This document shows, piece by piece, positions 1 to 8,735 of a stretch of DNA of 64,000 bases (its first letter is position 1; each line of letters begins with the position of its first letter). The DNA lies in assembly GCF_900637665.1 (NCBI RefSeq), contig NZ_LR134386.1, positions 434,001-498,000 of the forward strand. The letters are read 5' to 3'. The notes beneath the pieces were generated by a model. That model was not told the origin of the DNA. It saw only the letters and a list, made by a program, of their open reading frames with translations, and did no database searches. The DNA is from Chryseobacterium nakagawai. GTDB lineage: Bacteria > Bacteroidota > Bacteroidia > Flavobacteriales > Weeksellaceae. A program made the translations under genes and the position numbers.

Positions 1-45
1 TATTTATAGCATAATGAATGTTTTTTTAATAAAAATAGCTGGAAA

Positions 46-1314
46 CTACTTTTCTAAGATCATTGTTACCCCTTGTCCGCGGGCAGCACAAATGGAAATA
101 AAACCTTTTCCGCTTCCTTTTTCATTCAGGAGTTTGGCTAAGGTGGCTATTATTCTTCCGCCTGTTGCTGCAAAAGGATGAGCGGCTGCAAGACTTCCGC
201 CTTTTACATTGAGTTTACTTCTGTCTATCTTTCCAAGGGCTTTTTCTAGTCCGAACTGTTGAGCCAGATCATCATTTTCCCAAATTTTGAGGGTGGCCAG
301 CACTTGAGCAGCAAAGGCTTCATGAATTTCGTAATAGTCGAAGTCTTCTAAATTCATTCCTGCTTTTTTTAGCATTCTTTCTGCTGCGAAAACAGGAGCC
401 AATAACAAATTCTGTTTGTTTTCAACATATTCTATCCCAGCAAGCTCTGAAAATGTAATATAAGCTAAAATAGGAAGATTATTAGCTTTAGCCCATTCTT
501 CACTAGCTAATAAAACAGAAGAAGCTCCATCTGTAAAAGGAGTAGAATTTCCTGCTGTTAAAGTTCCGTTTTGCTTATCAAAAGCTGGTTTTAATTGGGA
601 TAGTTTTTCAAGGCTGGTATCACGACGTAGATTATTATCTTTCTCCAAGCCATAGGCAGGGGTAATCATATCATCGAAGAATCCCTCATCATAAGCTTTG
701 GCCATATTCTGATGACTTTTCAAAGCCAATTCATCCTGATCTTCCCTTGGAATTTTATAATATTTTGCTGTTATTTCAGTATGTTCTCCCATTACCAAAC
801 CTGTCTTCGGTTCCTGGCCCTTGTAAGGGATGGGCATCCAGTCTTTTAGCTTTGGACTTAATAACTGTTTTATTTTTCCAAATGCAGATTTTTCTTTATT
901 TGCTTTTAAAAGAGCTTTTCTCAATCGGGGAGAAGATTCAAAAGGAATATTACTCATGGCTTCTACACCACAGGCAATACCACTTTCTATTTGTCCAAGA
1001 GCAATTTTATTTCCGATATAGATAGCCGCTTCAATTCCTGTATCACAAGCCTGTTGAAGATCGCAGGCAGGAGTGGCAGGGTTCAATGATGTATTCATTA
1101 CCGTTTCTCTGATGAGATTGCTTTCAGAGATATGTTTGATAACTGCACCACCAGCTACTTCTCCAAGTAATTTACCCTGTAAGTGATAACGGTCTATCAA
1201 ACCATTCAGAGCAGCCAGTAAAAGCTCCTGATTACCTTTTTCCGAATAGGCGGTATTCATTCTGGCAAATGGGATTCTGTTGTATCCTACAATAGCCACT
1301 TTTTTTGTTTCCAT
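46..1314 (-). CDS. Thiolase (acetyl-CoA C-acyltransferase)
   Basis: Condenses or cleaves acyl-CoA and acetyl-CoA units in the cytoplasm, as in fatty-acid beta-oxidation or ketone formation. The sequence shows the nucleophilic cysteine in the N-terminal half (LQQACDTG), the HEAFAAQ motif with the active-site histidine, and the second cysteine in the C-terminal CAARGQG motif, which together define a complete thiolase of about 422 residues. I place the start at the internal ATG at 1314 (METKKVAIVG): a longer frame opens at 1350 but would overlap the upstream TetR gene, whereas the 1314 start lies 10 bases after the TetR stop. That spacing suggests co-transcription with the TetR gene. Substrate chain length cannot be told from sequence; a FadI/FadA-like role is an inference. 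Confidence 0.9.
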   Translation of the reverse strand: METKKVAIVGYNRIPFARMNTAYSEKGNQELLLAALNGLIDRYHLQGKLLGEVAGGAVIKHISESNLIRETVMNTSLNPATPACDLQQACDTGIEAAIYIGNKIALGQIESGIACGVEAMSNIPFESSPRLRKALLKANKEKSAFGKIKQLLSPKLKDWMPIPYKGQEPKTGLVMGEHTEITAKYYKIPREDQDELALKSHQNMAKAYDEGFFDDMITPAYGLEKDNNLRRDTSLEKLSQLKPAFDKQNGTLTAGNSTPFTDGASSVLLASEEWAKANNLPILAYITFSELAGIEYVENKQNLLLAPVFAAERMLKKAGMNLEDFDYYEIHEAFAAQVLATLKIWENDDLAQQFGLEKALGKIDRSKLNVKGGSLAAAHPFAATGGRIIATLAKLLNEKGSGKGFISICAARGQGVTMILEK

Positions 1315-1324
1315 AGTATGCAAT

Positions 1325-1939
1325 TTATGATGGAATAATTGTGAGTTCATGATCTATCATATCTTTTACCTTATCCAGAGCCTGGTTCAGGAATCGTTCA
1401 TCATCCATGGTTTTTGAAAGTAAGATTCCCCCTTCAATAAGCATGATAAACAAAGACGCATATTTATCAGCATTTATTGAAGCTTTCAATTCACTGTTTT
1501 TTTGTCCCTGAGTGATCACTGCAGATATTTTCTCCGTCCATAGGGTAAATGATTTCTGAACATATTCTTTAAGTGCAGGGAAGGAATCATCAGCTTCCGT
1601 TGCGGCATTCATTAGAGGACAACCTCCGTTTGAAAATACAGAACGCCAGTTTTTCCTGTAGAAAGATACAAAAGCATGAAGTTTATCGGTTGAGGTTGAG
1701 TATTGATCTCCAAGTGAATGGTTCATTACCTTACTTAGCAGTCCTGCATTATATTTATACACTTCAATAGCTACCTGATCTTTGTTTTCAAAGTTTCCAT
1801 AAATGCTCCCTTTGGTGAGTCCGGTTACCTGGGTGATATCTGATAAAGACGTAGCACTATAGCCTTTGGTATTGAACAAAGTAGCCGTTTTCTCAATGAT
1901 AAATTGTTTTGTCTTTTCCGCTTTTGACATTTTAAACAC
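1325..1939 (-). CDS. TetR/AcrR-family transcriptional repressor
   Basis: A 204-residue regulator with an N-terminal TetR helix-turn-helix (about residues 8-55, containing TLFNTKGYSATSLSDI and GLTKGSIYGNFENK) and a divergent ligand-binding C-terminal half. TetR proteins bind DNA as dimers and release it when a small ligand binds. It heads a two-gene unit with the thiolase immediately downstream, so the thiolase is its most likely target besides itself. A perfect 11-bp-arm palindrome lies just upstream of its start and overlaps the likely promoter, which supports autorepression. The inducer is unknown; an acyl-CoA or a toxic lipid or electrophile is a guess. The start could also be the ATG three codons in (MSKAEK). 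Confidence 0.9.
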   Translation of the reverse strand: MFKMSKAEKTKQFIIEKTATLFNTKGYSATSLSDITQVTGLTKGSIYGNFENKDQVAIEVYKYNAGLLSKVMNHSLGDQYSTSTDKLHAFVSFYRKNWRSVFSNGGCPLMNAATEADDSFPALKEYVQKSFTLWTEKISAVITQGQKNSELKASINADKYASLFIMLIEGGILLSKTMDDERFLNQALDKVKDMIDHELTIIPS

Positions 1940-1951
1940 TTAATTATGATG

Positions 1952-1959
1952 CAAATATA
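1952..1959 (-). promoter_or_regulatory. Probable -7 box of the tetR-thiolase unit
   Basis: Read on the minus strand this is TATATTTG, a match to the Bacteroidota -7 consensus TAnnTTTG, ending 12 bases before the TetR start codon. No clear -33 TTG is seen at the usual distance because the palindromic operator occupies that position. The transcript would have a very short leader. Confidence 0.5.
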
Positions 1960-1961
1960 CA

Positions 1962-1985
1962 AAAATATACCAAGTGGTATATTTT
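1962..1985. promoter_or_regulatory. Palindromic TetR operator
   Basis: Two perfect 11-base arms (AAAATATACCA and TGGTATATTTT) flank an AG centre, starting 23 bases upstream of the TetR start and directly abutting the predicted -7 box. TetR-family operators are typically such palindromes, so bound repressor would block polymerase at its own promoter. The site is seen directly; the assignment to this TetR is inferred from position. Confidence 0.75.
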
Positions 1986-1996
1986 ATTTTAAAATG

Positions 1997-2026
1997 AAGT
2001 CTGAGAACATATAAGAACTCAGACTT
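1997..2026 (-). terminator. Terminator after the OsmC gene
   Basis: Perfect 9-bp inverted repeat AAGTCTGAG/CTCAGACTT with a 12-base loop, 22 bases beyond the OsmC stop on the minus strand and followed there by a T-rich stretch. It separates the OsmC transcript from the TetR promoter. Confidence 0.7.
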
Positions 2027-2048
2027 ATTGTATTAATAGATGAGCTTT

Positions 2049-2465
2049 TTAAGCTAGCGTGGCATTCAGGGTAATTTCAAAGTTAAATGCTGCACTTACA
2101 GGACAACCTTCTTCTGCAATCTTTGCATATTTCTGAAATTCTTCCTCAGAAATTCCGGGAACTTTTGCGGTAAGGGTCAATTCAGATTTGGTAATTTTTC
2201 CAATGCTTGGATCAAGCGTGATGACTGATTTGGTGGTTAGTTCTTCAGGAGTATAACCCGCTTGAGAAAGTTCAGCACTTAATTTCATCGTAAAACATCC
2301 TGCATGGGCAGCAGCCAATAACTCTTCAGGATTGGTTCCTACACCATCCTCAAAGCGGCTGCTAAAAGAATATTGTGTTTGGTTTAAAGTAGTGCTTTGT
2401 GTAGTGATATGGCCTTTTCCTTCTTTAATGGTGCCGTTCCAAACGGCTGTTGCGTTACGTCTCAT
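2049..2465 (-). CDS. OsmC-family peroxiredoxin
   Basis: A 138-residue cytoplasmic protein of the OsmC/Ohr family, which reduces organic hydroperoxides using two conserved cysteines. Both are visible: one in AAHAGCFTM (about residue 57) and one in EEGCPVSAA (about residue 119), with the conserved NPEELLAAAHAGC context typical of OsmC-type rather than Ohr-type members. Length matches the family. It is a single-gene unit ending in a hairpin terminator and is divergent from the AraC gene; the 254-base gap at 2466-2719 should hold both promoters, though I could not pick convincing boxes. Confidence 0.9.
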   Translation of the reverse strand: MRRNATAVWNGTIKEGKGHITTQSTTLNQTQYSFSSRFEDGVGTNPEELLAAAHAGCFTMKLSAELSQAGYTPEELTTKSVITLDPSIGKITKSELTLTAKVPGISEEEFQKYAKIAEEGCPVSAAFNFEITLNATLA

Positions 2466-2719
2466 ACTGTTAGGTTTTGATTAATATTAATTGATATTGA
2501 TGTGAAAATATATTTACCTGATGAAAATTGTTCTGTATAAAGATACAAAAAAGCAATGCTTGAAGGAGATTAAATTACAGAAGCTTGATTTTATTCTGAT
2601 ATACATACCAAAATGAGGTAAAAAAAACGATTAATATGTTTTTACATTGATATTATTTTATCATTTTTACAAAGATTTGTACTGCGAACGATATTTAACC
2701 TTTTTTCTAAATTGGCTGC

Positions 2720-3598
2720 ATGAACGGACTAGAAAATATTCTTAGAGAAATAACTCCACTATCTCCTGAAGACAGTTTTCTGGTGTTTGACAGGATCAAG
2801 GCTTCATTTGATTTCCCCTATCATTATCATCCGGAGATTGAAATTAATTTTGTGTACAAAGGAAAAGGATATCGCAGAATGATTGGGGACCATACAGGGG
2901 AGATCGGAGATATTGAATTGGTTTTAGTAGGACCGAATTTACCACATTGTTGGGCCAATTATAAATGTAAGAACAAGAAAACTCACGAAATTACCATACA
3001 GTTTAATCAGGATTTTTTTAATCAGGCATTGATGCAAAAAAATATTCTGAAACCAATTAATCATCTGATTAAGGATTCGATCAGAGGAATTTTATTTTCT
3101 ACGGAAACTGCTGAAAAACTAAAAGATTCGTTTCTCAATCTATCCAAAATGAACAGTTTTGAATCTTTCATAGAAATTATGAAAATTCTCAACGAGTTAG
3201 CCATTGCAGAAGATAAAACGCTTTTGTCTTCTTACAGTATTGAGCTTGAGACTTTTGATGATAATGATAAAATGAAAGTTATCCACGATTTTGTTCATAA
3301 GAATTTTGAGAATAAAATAACATTGGATACGGTAGCTTCATTGGTTAATATGAGTAACGTAACATTCAACAGATTCATTAAAAAAAGAACGGGTAAAACG
3401 TTTATCAATTATCTTAATGAAATCAGAATAAGCTATGCTGCCCGCTGGCTGATGGAAAAAAATCTTACTGTGTTTGAAATTGCTTTCGAAGCTGGGTTCA
3501 ATAATATCGCGAACTTTAATAAAGTCTTTAAATCAATTAAAAAGACGACTCCTACTGAATTCAGAGAACAGTTTAAAGGAGTTAAAAAAATTGAATAA
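2720..3598 (+). CDS. AraC-family regulator of the glycan locus
   Basis: A 292-residue regulator with an N-terminal cupin-like sensory domain (the YHYHPEIEINFVYKGKG stretch near residues 35-52 is the typical cupin strand) and a C-terminal pair of AraC helix-turn-helix motifs (about residues 190-287, including VASLVNMSNVTFNRFIKK and FEIAFEAGFNNIANFNKVFK). AraC proteins usually activate sugar genes when bound to a sugar ligand. It lies 372 bases upstream of the SusC gene in the same direction and is the only regulator in the glycan locus; there is no hybrid two-component sensor or ECF sigma/anti-sigma pair. I therefore infer that it controls the locus in response to a mannose-containing oligosaccharide. 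An unrelated target cannot be excluded. Confidence 0.85.
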   Translation: MNGLENILREITPLSPEDSFLVFDRIKASFDFPYHYHPEIEINFVYKGKGYRRMIGDHTGEIGDIELVLVGPNLPHCWANYKCKNKKTHEITIQFNQDFFNQALMQKNILKPINHLIKDSIRGILFSTETAEKLKDSFLNLSKMNSFESFIEIMKILNELAIAEDKTLLSSYSIELETFDDNDKMKVIHDFVHKNFENKITLDTVASLVNMSNVTFNRFIKKRTGKTFINYLNEIRISYAARWLMEKNLTVFEIAFEAGFNNIANFNKVFKSIKKTTPTEFREQFKGVKKIE

Positions 3599-3970
3599 CG
3601 TTCTCCTTCTATTTTTGCTTTACTCATTGAGTTCTATATTTCCCAGTATACTTTCATATTGAATGTTAAAAAATAAGAAATAATTCCTTTTTTTTGATTG
3701 TTTCAATTTGGGTTTAATTTTCTGTTAATTAGATTGTTATCTGTTTTTAAATTAATCGACTGAAAAAATAATATCGTTTTATGATAAAATAGTATTATAT
3801 CGGACTGATTACAAAATTTAGATTTGTTAATGTGAATTAAATCTTAACAAAACTTTAAATAATTTAATACATAAACAGCAAAATATTGCTAAAAAAATAA
3901 TAAAATTTTAGGTATTAAAATATAAAGTAATGACACTGATTCTCAATTAAATCTAACTAATCTAAACCTT
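3599..3970 (+). promoter_or_regulatory. Leader region of the susC operon
   Basis: A 372-base AT-rich gap with no gene. It most likely contains the operon promoter: TAGATTTG at 3819-3826 fits the Bacteroidota -7 consensus and would give a leader of about 140 bases, but no -33 TTG sits at the expected distance, so the assignment is weak. No convincing terminator for the AraC gene is visible. Confidence 0.3.
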
Positions 3971-6931
3971 ATGAGAAAAGCAGTTATACCGGTTCTATTT
4001 GTTTTTTCCCTTTCTGCCACTGCACAGGAAAAAAAAGCGGCCGACACTACGAAGACAACCGATATCCAGGAGGTCGTAGTTACCTCTTTGGGGGTTAAAA
4101 GGCAGGCTCGCGCTCTTACTTATTCCAGTCAGCAGATTGGCGGAGATGAGCTTACAGAAGTGAAAACTCCTAATTTTTTAAACTCAATCAGCGGAAAAGT
4201 TTCCAATGTACAGATCAATAGAACTAACGGTGTAGGAAGTTCGGTTAGGGTTTTAATGAGAGGAAATAAATCTGCTAATAGCAGTCAACCTTTATATGTA
4301 ATAGATGGTATTCCCATTATTAACAGCGTTGGAAAATCTGCAGAGGCGAGCCAATACTCTACAATGCCGGATGCAGGAGATGTATTAAGCTCCATCAATC
4401 CAGATGATATTGAAAGTATCAACTTCTTAAAAGGTGCTTCCGCTTCTGCTCTTTATGGTTCTATTGGAGGGAATGGTGTAATTCTGATTACCACTAAAAA
4501 AGGAAAAGCAGGTAAAAGTTCTATAAGTTATAACACTAGTTTTACAGTAGATCAAGCCTATAGTCTTCCTAAATTACAACATAGTTATCTATCTTATGAT
4601 CCTTCAGTCTCTGGACAAACTCCTGGTGTTTCCAATGAAAGCTGGGGAGCAAAAGGAGCTTCTAAGGATTATCTAAAAGATTTTCTACAAACTGGTACTA
4701 CATGGGTTAATAGCCTTTCTTTTCAGTCAGGAACCGAAAAATCAACAAATTATTTCTCAATAGGGAATACCACAAATAAAGGAATTGTTCCTTCTTCTTA
4801 TTTCGATCAGTACAACGTTTCTTTTAGAAATTCCAGTAAATACCTGAATGATAAGTTAACTCTGGATGCTAATTTTATTGGCTCTTTACAAAACAGCATC
4901 AATAGACAGACTCCTGGTGTTTCTTTTTCACCGTTAGTGAGTTTATACTGGTTACCGAGAGGAGTAGATTTTGATCAATATAATAATAGTAACTACTACT
5001 ATATAGACAAATCGAGATTATTGCCTGGACAAAATTGGTGGGCAATAGGACCAGACGGAAAATTCAATGGAAATCCTGCAACACAAAACCCTTACTGGAT
5101 ATTAAACAGAGATAAAGTTACCGTTAACAATAAAAATACATATAGCGCTATATCATTAGCATATCAAATCAATCCGTGGTTATCAGCAAGAGTAAGAGGG
5201 AATTATAGCTGGAATATTACAGATAGCCAAAGAGGTGTTTCTGCCTACTCAGATCCAATTCTGATAACGAGCAACGGAGAAAATGGAAGATTTCTTCAAA
5301 ACAAATACGAAAACTCTTCTACTTATGGTGATGTTTTATTAGTAGGGAGTCCAAAATTAAGTGAAGACATTTCATTAGACTTTACAGTGGGTGGAAGTAT
5401 CAATACCTCAAGAAATACAGTAACTGAAATTGATAATGCTTATTTGGCAATTCCGAATTTGTTTACGCTTAGTAATCTGCAGTGGAATGTAGATAGAGGA
5501 GTAGGAGATGGTTTTCATAATATAAGCTATAGTACCAAAAAACAAATACAGTCGGTTTTTGCAAGTGCATCTTTGGGGTATAAGAATATGTTCTTTGTGG
5601 ATATGACTTTTAGAAATGACTGGGATTCCACTTTGGCTTATACAGGAACCAGTGGATATGATTATGAATCTGTGGGTGCTAACGCTGTATTATCTTCAAT
5701 CTTTAAACTTCCTGAAGCCATTAGCTTTTGGAAAATAAGAGGGTCCTATGCTACAGTAGGATTAGGACTGCCCGCAAATTTGACAACGGCTATGATTCCA
5801 TATAATAGTGTTTATGGATACAATGTTGATGCCGGTCAAATTGTAAAACCTAAATATTCACTTGTAACAAATCCTGCTTACAAGGAATTATTTGTAAAAC
5901 CAGAACTTAATAAGACTTTTGAAGCTGGAACTGAACTAAGATTGTTTAAAAACCGTTTAAGTTTTGATATCACCTATTATAATTCAAATGCTTCCAACCA
6001 GCTTTTGCCTCTTAATATTGACTCTAACTTAGGAGGTTTACCATCCGGTTCCTATTATATAAATGCCGGAAAAATACAAAATACAGGTTTTGAAGCTTCT
6101 CTATCCTATAAAATATTTGATTCAGAAAAATTTGGATGGACGGCTAACTTAAATGGTTCTGCAAACAAAAATAAAATTGTAGAATTGTTCCCTTCTAGGC
6201 TCAGTGGTCTTGAAAATCAGCTTCTTGCACTTACGGGTGGTGGTATTTATACAAAACTTAAGTTGGGCGGATCTTTCGGAGACATTTATGGGGTTAAATT
6301 TTTGAGAGATGATCAGGGGCGAATTTTAGTAGATGCTGATGGAAAACCTATGGCAGATAAACAGATTGGTTATTTAGGGAATCCTAATCCTAAATTTATG
6401 TTAGGATTTAATAACTCTTTTAATATTGGAAAACTGGGAATTTCTTTTCTTATTGATGGGAAATTTGGAGGTCAGGTTCTCTCTCTTACAGAAAAAGCCA
6501 ATGATTTACTTGGGGTAAGCCAGAACAGTGCTTCAGCCAGAGATGCAGGAGGAGTAGCTATCCCGAATGCGGTATATGCACCAGGAACACCAAATGCAGG
6601 AACTGCCTATACTGGATTAACGGATGCTAAAGCTTATTATAAAGCGGTAGGAGCAAATCAGGAAGGAGCAGGAATTGATGAAGCCTATATCTATAGTGCA
6701 ACCACTGTAAGGCTGCGCCAGGCATCTATAGGATATACTTTTGATATCAAATCTAGCTACCTAAAGAATGCAACGGTAAGTATCGTGGGAACAAACCTAT
6801 TTTTCTTTTATAAAAAAGCACCGTTTGATCCTGAACAGGTTTCAGGAAACACACCTGGTGGTGTAGGAGTAGATTCTTTTGGTATACCTATTACCAGATC
6901 TATCGGATTATCACTAAAAGCTAACTTCTAA
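3971..6931 (+). CDS. SusC/RagA-type TonB-dependent outer-membrane importer
   Basis: The transporter half of a SusCD pair: a 22-stranded outer-membrane barrel that imports oligosaccharides with energy from TonB. A signal peptide (residues 1-18, ending ATAQ) is followed almost at once by a TonB-box-like segment (IQEVVVTSLGVKR, residues 33-45) and the plug domain with the family motifs VRVLMRG, PLYVIDGIPI, INPDDIESI and LKGASASALYGS (about residues 88-165). The barrel runs to the C-terminal phenylalanine (LSLKANF). At 986 residues it lacks the carboxypeptidase-regulatory-like N-terminal domain found in many SusC proteins. The SusD gene follows with a 15-base gap. Substrate is inferred from the downstream enzymes to be an N-glycan released by the GH18 enzymes. 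Confidence 0.93.
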   Translation: MRKAVIPVLFVFSLSATAQEKKAADTTKTTDIQEVVVTSLGVKRQARALTYSSQQIGGDELTEVKTPNFLNSISGKVSNVQINRTNGVGSSVRVLMRGNKSANSSQPLYVIDGIPIINSVGKSAEASQYSTMPDAGDVLSSINPDDIESINFLKGASASALYGSIGGNGVILITTKKGKAGKSSISYNTSFTVDQAYSLPKLQHSYLSYDPSVSGQTPGVSNESWGAKGASKDYLKDFLQTGTTWVNSLSFQSGTEKSTNYFSIGNTTNKGIVPSSYFDQYNVSFRNSSKYLNDKLTLDANFIGSLQNSINRQTPGVSFSPLVSLYWLPRGVDFDQYNNSNYYYIDKSRLLPGQNWWAIGPDGKFNGNPATQNPYWILNRDKVTVNNKNTYSAISLAYQINPWLSARVRGNYSWNITDSQRGVSAYSDPILITSNGENGRFLQNKYENSSTYGDVLLVGSPKLSEDISLDFTVGGSINTSRNTVTEIDNAYLAIPNLFTLSNLQWNVDRGVGDGFHNISYSTKKQIQSVFASASLGYKNMFFVDMTFRNDWDSTLAYTGTSGYDYESVGANAVLSSIFKLPEAISFWKIRGSYATVGLGLPANLTTAMIPYNSVYGYNVDAGQIVKPKYSLVTNPAYKELFVKPELNKTFEAGTELRLFKNRLSFDITYYNSNASNQLLPLNIDSNLGGLPSGSYYINAGKIQNTGFEASLSYKIFDSEKFGWTANLNGSANKNKIVELFPSRLSGLENQLLALTGGGIYTKLKLGGSFGDIYGVKFLRDDQGRILVDADGKPMADKQIGYLGNPNPKFMLGFNNSFNIGKLGISFLIDGKFGGQVLSLTEKANDLLGVSQNSASARDAGGVAIPNAVYAPGTPNAGTAYTGLTDAKAYYKAVGANQEGAGIDEAYIYSATTVRLRQASIGYTFDIKSSYLKNATVSIVGTNLFFFYKKAPFDPEQVSGNTPGGVGVDSFGIPITRSIGLSLKANF

Positions 6932-6946
6932 ATATTGAATACTAAA

Positions 6947-8584
6947 ATGAAAATAATTAATATTAAAACTTATATACTTGGAGTAGCTGTGCTTTTTTCT
7001 GCCTCCAGTTGTATCGGAGACTTTGAAGAGTTTAATCAGCAGAAAGTTGGAGGTCCGGAAAATTTTTATGCAGATTTTACAGCCATTGTAAATCCTATGA
7101 AAGACATCCAAAGAGGTTTTCAGTCAGATTATCAGTTAGCGACCAATCTCAATGCAGATATGTTTAGTGGAATGTTTAGTACGGCATCACAGTTTAATGG
7201 AGGAACGAATAATCTTACTTATTTAATGATGGATGGCTGGAATAATAGAATCATTGCAAGACAGCGTGATGTTTTTAATAATTCTATTGTCATAGATGAC
7301 GCGGCAAAATACAATTATCCCGGAATAGATTTTACAGCAACTTTTGCAGTTAAAAAAATATTAAAAATCCTTACAGCAGCAAGAGTTTCAGATCGCCATG
7401 GACCTGTAGTGTATAGTAAATATGACACTCCTAATGCAAACGGGATTACAGATTTCGATTCTCAACAGGATGCTTACAACAATTTTATTACTGATCTTAC
7501 CACTGCTATTTCTGATTTGCAAAAAGTACAAAATACTCCAGCAACACAGAATGTAGAAGATAAAGCTGTCGTAAAAAGAGCAGATTTGATCTATGGTGGA
7601 GATATTGCTAAATGGACAAAACTAGCCAACTCTCTAAAATTGAGATTTGCTTTGCGTATGAGTTATGCTGATCCCGCAAAATCAAAAAAATATGCTGAGG
7701 AAGTTTTTGCTTCTTCCGCAGGATTAATATCTGATAATGCAGATAATGCATTGATAAGTGTTGGGCAGCACGAATTAAGTTTTATTATCTATTCATGGGG
7801 AGATTGCTCTATAGGGGCACCCATAATGGCTTATATGAATGGCTTCAAAGACCCTAGAATTTCGGCGTATGCCAATACCGCAAAAGATCCGGCAACCTTT
7901 ATAGCGGGTAAACCTCAATATATAGGAATACGCCAAGGTATTGATTTAATCAATGGGCAGCCAACCTATGGAGGATATTCTCAACCGGCAGCAAGAGCAG
8001 CAAGTGGAGATTATTTCTCTGGGACTGATGGAAAATTCAAATTGTTTACTGCCGCTGAAACTTGGTTTTTAAAAGCTGAGGCAGCTTTAAGAGGATATTC
8101 GGGAGCAGGTGATGCGCAAGCTAATTATCAAGCGGGTATCACTCAGTCTTTTGGAGAATGGGGGAAAAGTTCTGATCTGGGTGCTTATCTTGCAGATGGT
8201 GTTTCTACAGAAGCTCCTTATATTGACCCTAAAAATGCAGCCAATAACGTTCTTGTGGGAGATGCTCAGTTAAGCACCATTACCATTGCCTGGAACAACA
8301 GCGATTCGAACGAAAAGAAACTTGAAAGAATCATCACTCAAAAATGGTTGGCTCTTTATCCGGATGGCCCTGAAGCATGGGCTGAACAAAGAAGAACAGG
8401 ATACCCAATTTTGTTCAAAGTCAGAAAAAATGATAGTGGAGGATTAATTAGTACAGATCAGATGATTAGAAGAATTCCGTTCACAAATGATACAAAAAAC
8501 TCGACTTTCAATTACTCACAAGCTGTTCAGCAATTAGGAGGCCCTGATAATGGAGGAACCAAGCTATGGTGGGATAAAAAATAA
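6947..8584 (+). CDS. SusD/RagB-like surface glycan-binding lipoprotein
   Basis: The lid and binding partner of the SusC protein at the cell surface. A lipoprotein signal with the lipobox SASSC (cysteine near residue 22 from the chosen start) precedes an alpha-helical SusD-type domain, with typical segments AKWTKLANSLKLRFALRM in the middle and AETWFLKAEAALRG and EKKLERIITQKWLALYP toward the C-terminus. It resembles the subgroup annotated as starch-binding associated with the outer membrane. I start it at the ATG at 6947; a TTG codon at 6935 could extend it by four residues, but that would only lengthen the signal region. It is tightly coupled to susC. Ligand specificity cannot be read from sequence. 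Confidence 0.9.
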   Translation: MKIINIKTYILGVAVLFSASSCIGDFEEFNQQKVGGPENFYADFTAIVNPMKDIQRGFQSDYQLATNLNADMFSGMFSTASQFNGGTNNLTYLMMDGWNNRIIARQRDVFNNSIVIDDAAKYNYPGIDFTATFAVKKILKILTAARVSDRHGPVVYSKYDTPNANGITDFDSQQDAYNNFITDLTTAISDLQKVQNTPATQNVEDKAVVKRADLIYGGDIAKWTKLANSLKLRFALRMSYADPAKSKKYAEEVFASSAGLISDNADNALISVGQHELSFIIYSWGDCSIGAPIMAYMNGFKDPRISAYANTAKDPATFIAGKPQYIGIRQGIDLINGQPTYGGYSQPAARAASGDYFSGTDGKFKLFTAAETWFLKAEAALRGYSGAGDAQANYQAGITQSFGEWGKSSDLGAYLADGVSTEAPYIDPKNAANNVLVGDAQLSTITIAWNNSDSNEKKLERIITQKWLALYPDGPEAWAEQRRTGYPILFKVRKNDSGGLISTDQMIRRIPFTNDTKNSTFNYSQAVQQLGGPDNGGTKLWWDKK

Positions 8585-8603
8585 TCAAATCACTTCAAAA
8601 TAC

Positions 8604-8709
8604 AGAGACATCTCATAAAGGATCATCATTCAGGCAGGAGATAAGCGTAGGATCTCCAAAAAATTTATAGTTTCGTTTTTTAGCCGGAATGAACCTTGAG
8701 ATGTTCTCT
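8604..8709 (+). other. Nested inverted repeats between susD and the MFS gene
   Basis: An outer imperfect inverted repeat (AGAGACATCTCA at 8604-8615 against TGAGATGTTCTCT at 8697-8709, one extra base in the second arm) encloses an inner stem GGAGAT/ATCTCC (8637-8642 and 8652-8657). A T-rich run follows. It could terminate or attenuate transcription between the outer-membrane genes and the downstream enzymes, or stabilise the susCD message. The structure is seen by eye only and was not folded by computation. Confidence 0.35.
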
Positions 8710-8735
8710 TTTTCTTTAGAATCTTATTTTTAAAT

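Noticed and set aside
3599..3640. Terminator after the AraC gene
   Set aside because: AAGGAG/CTCCTT pairing around the stop is short and interrupted, without a convincing T run.
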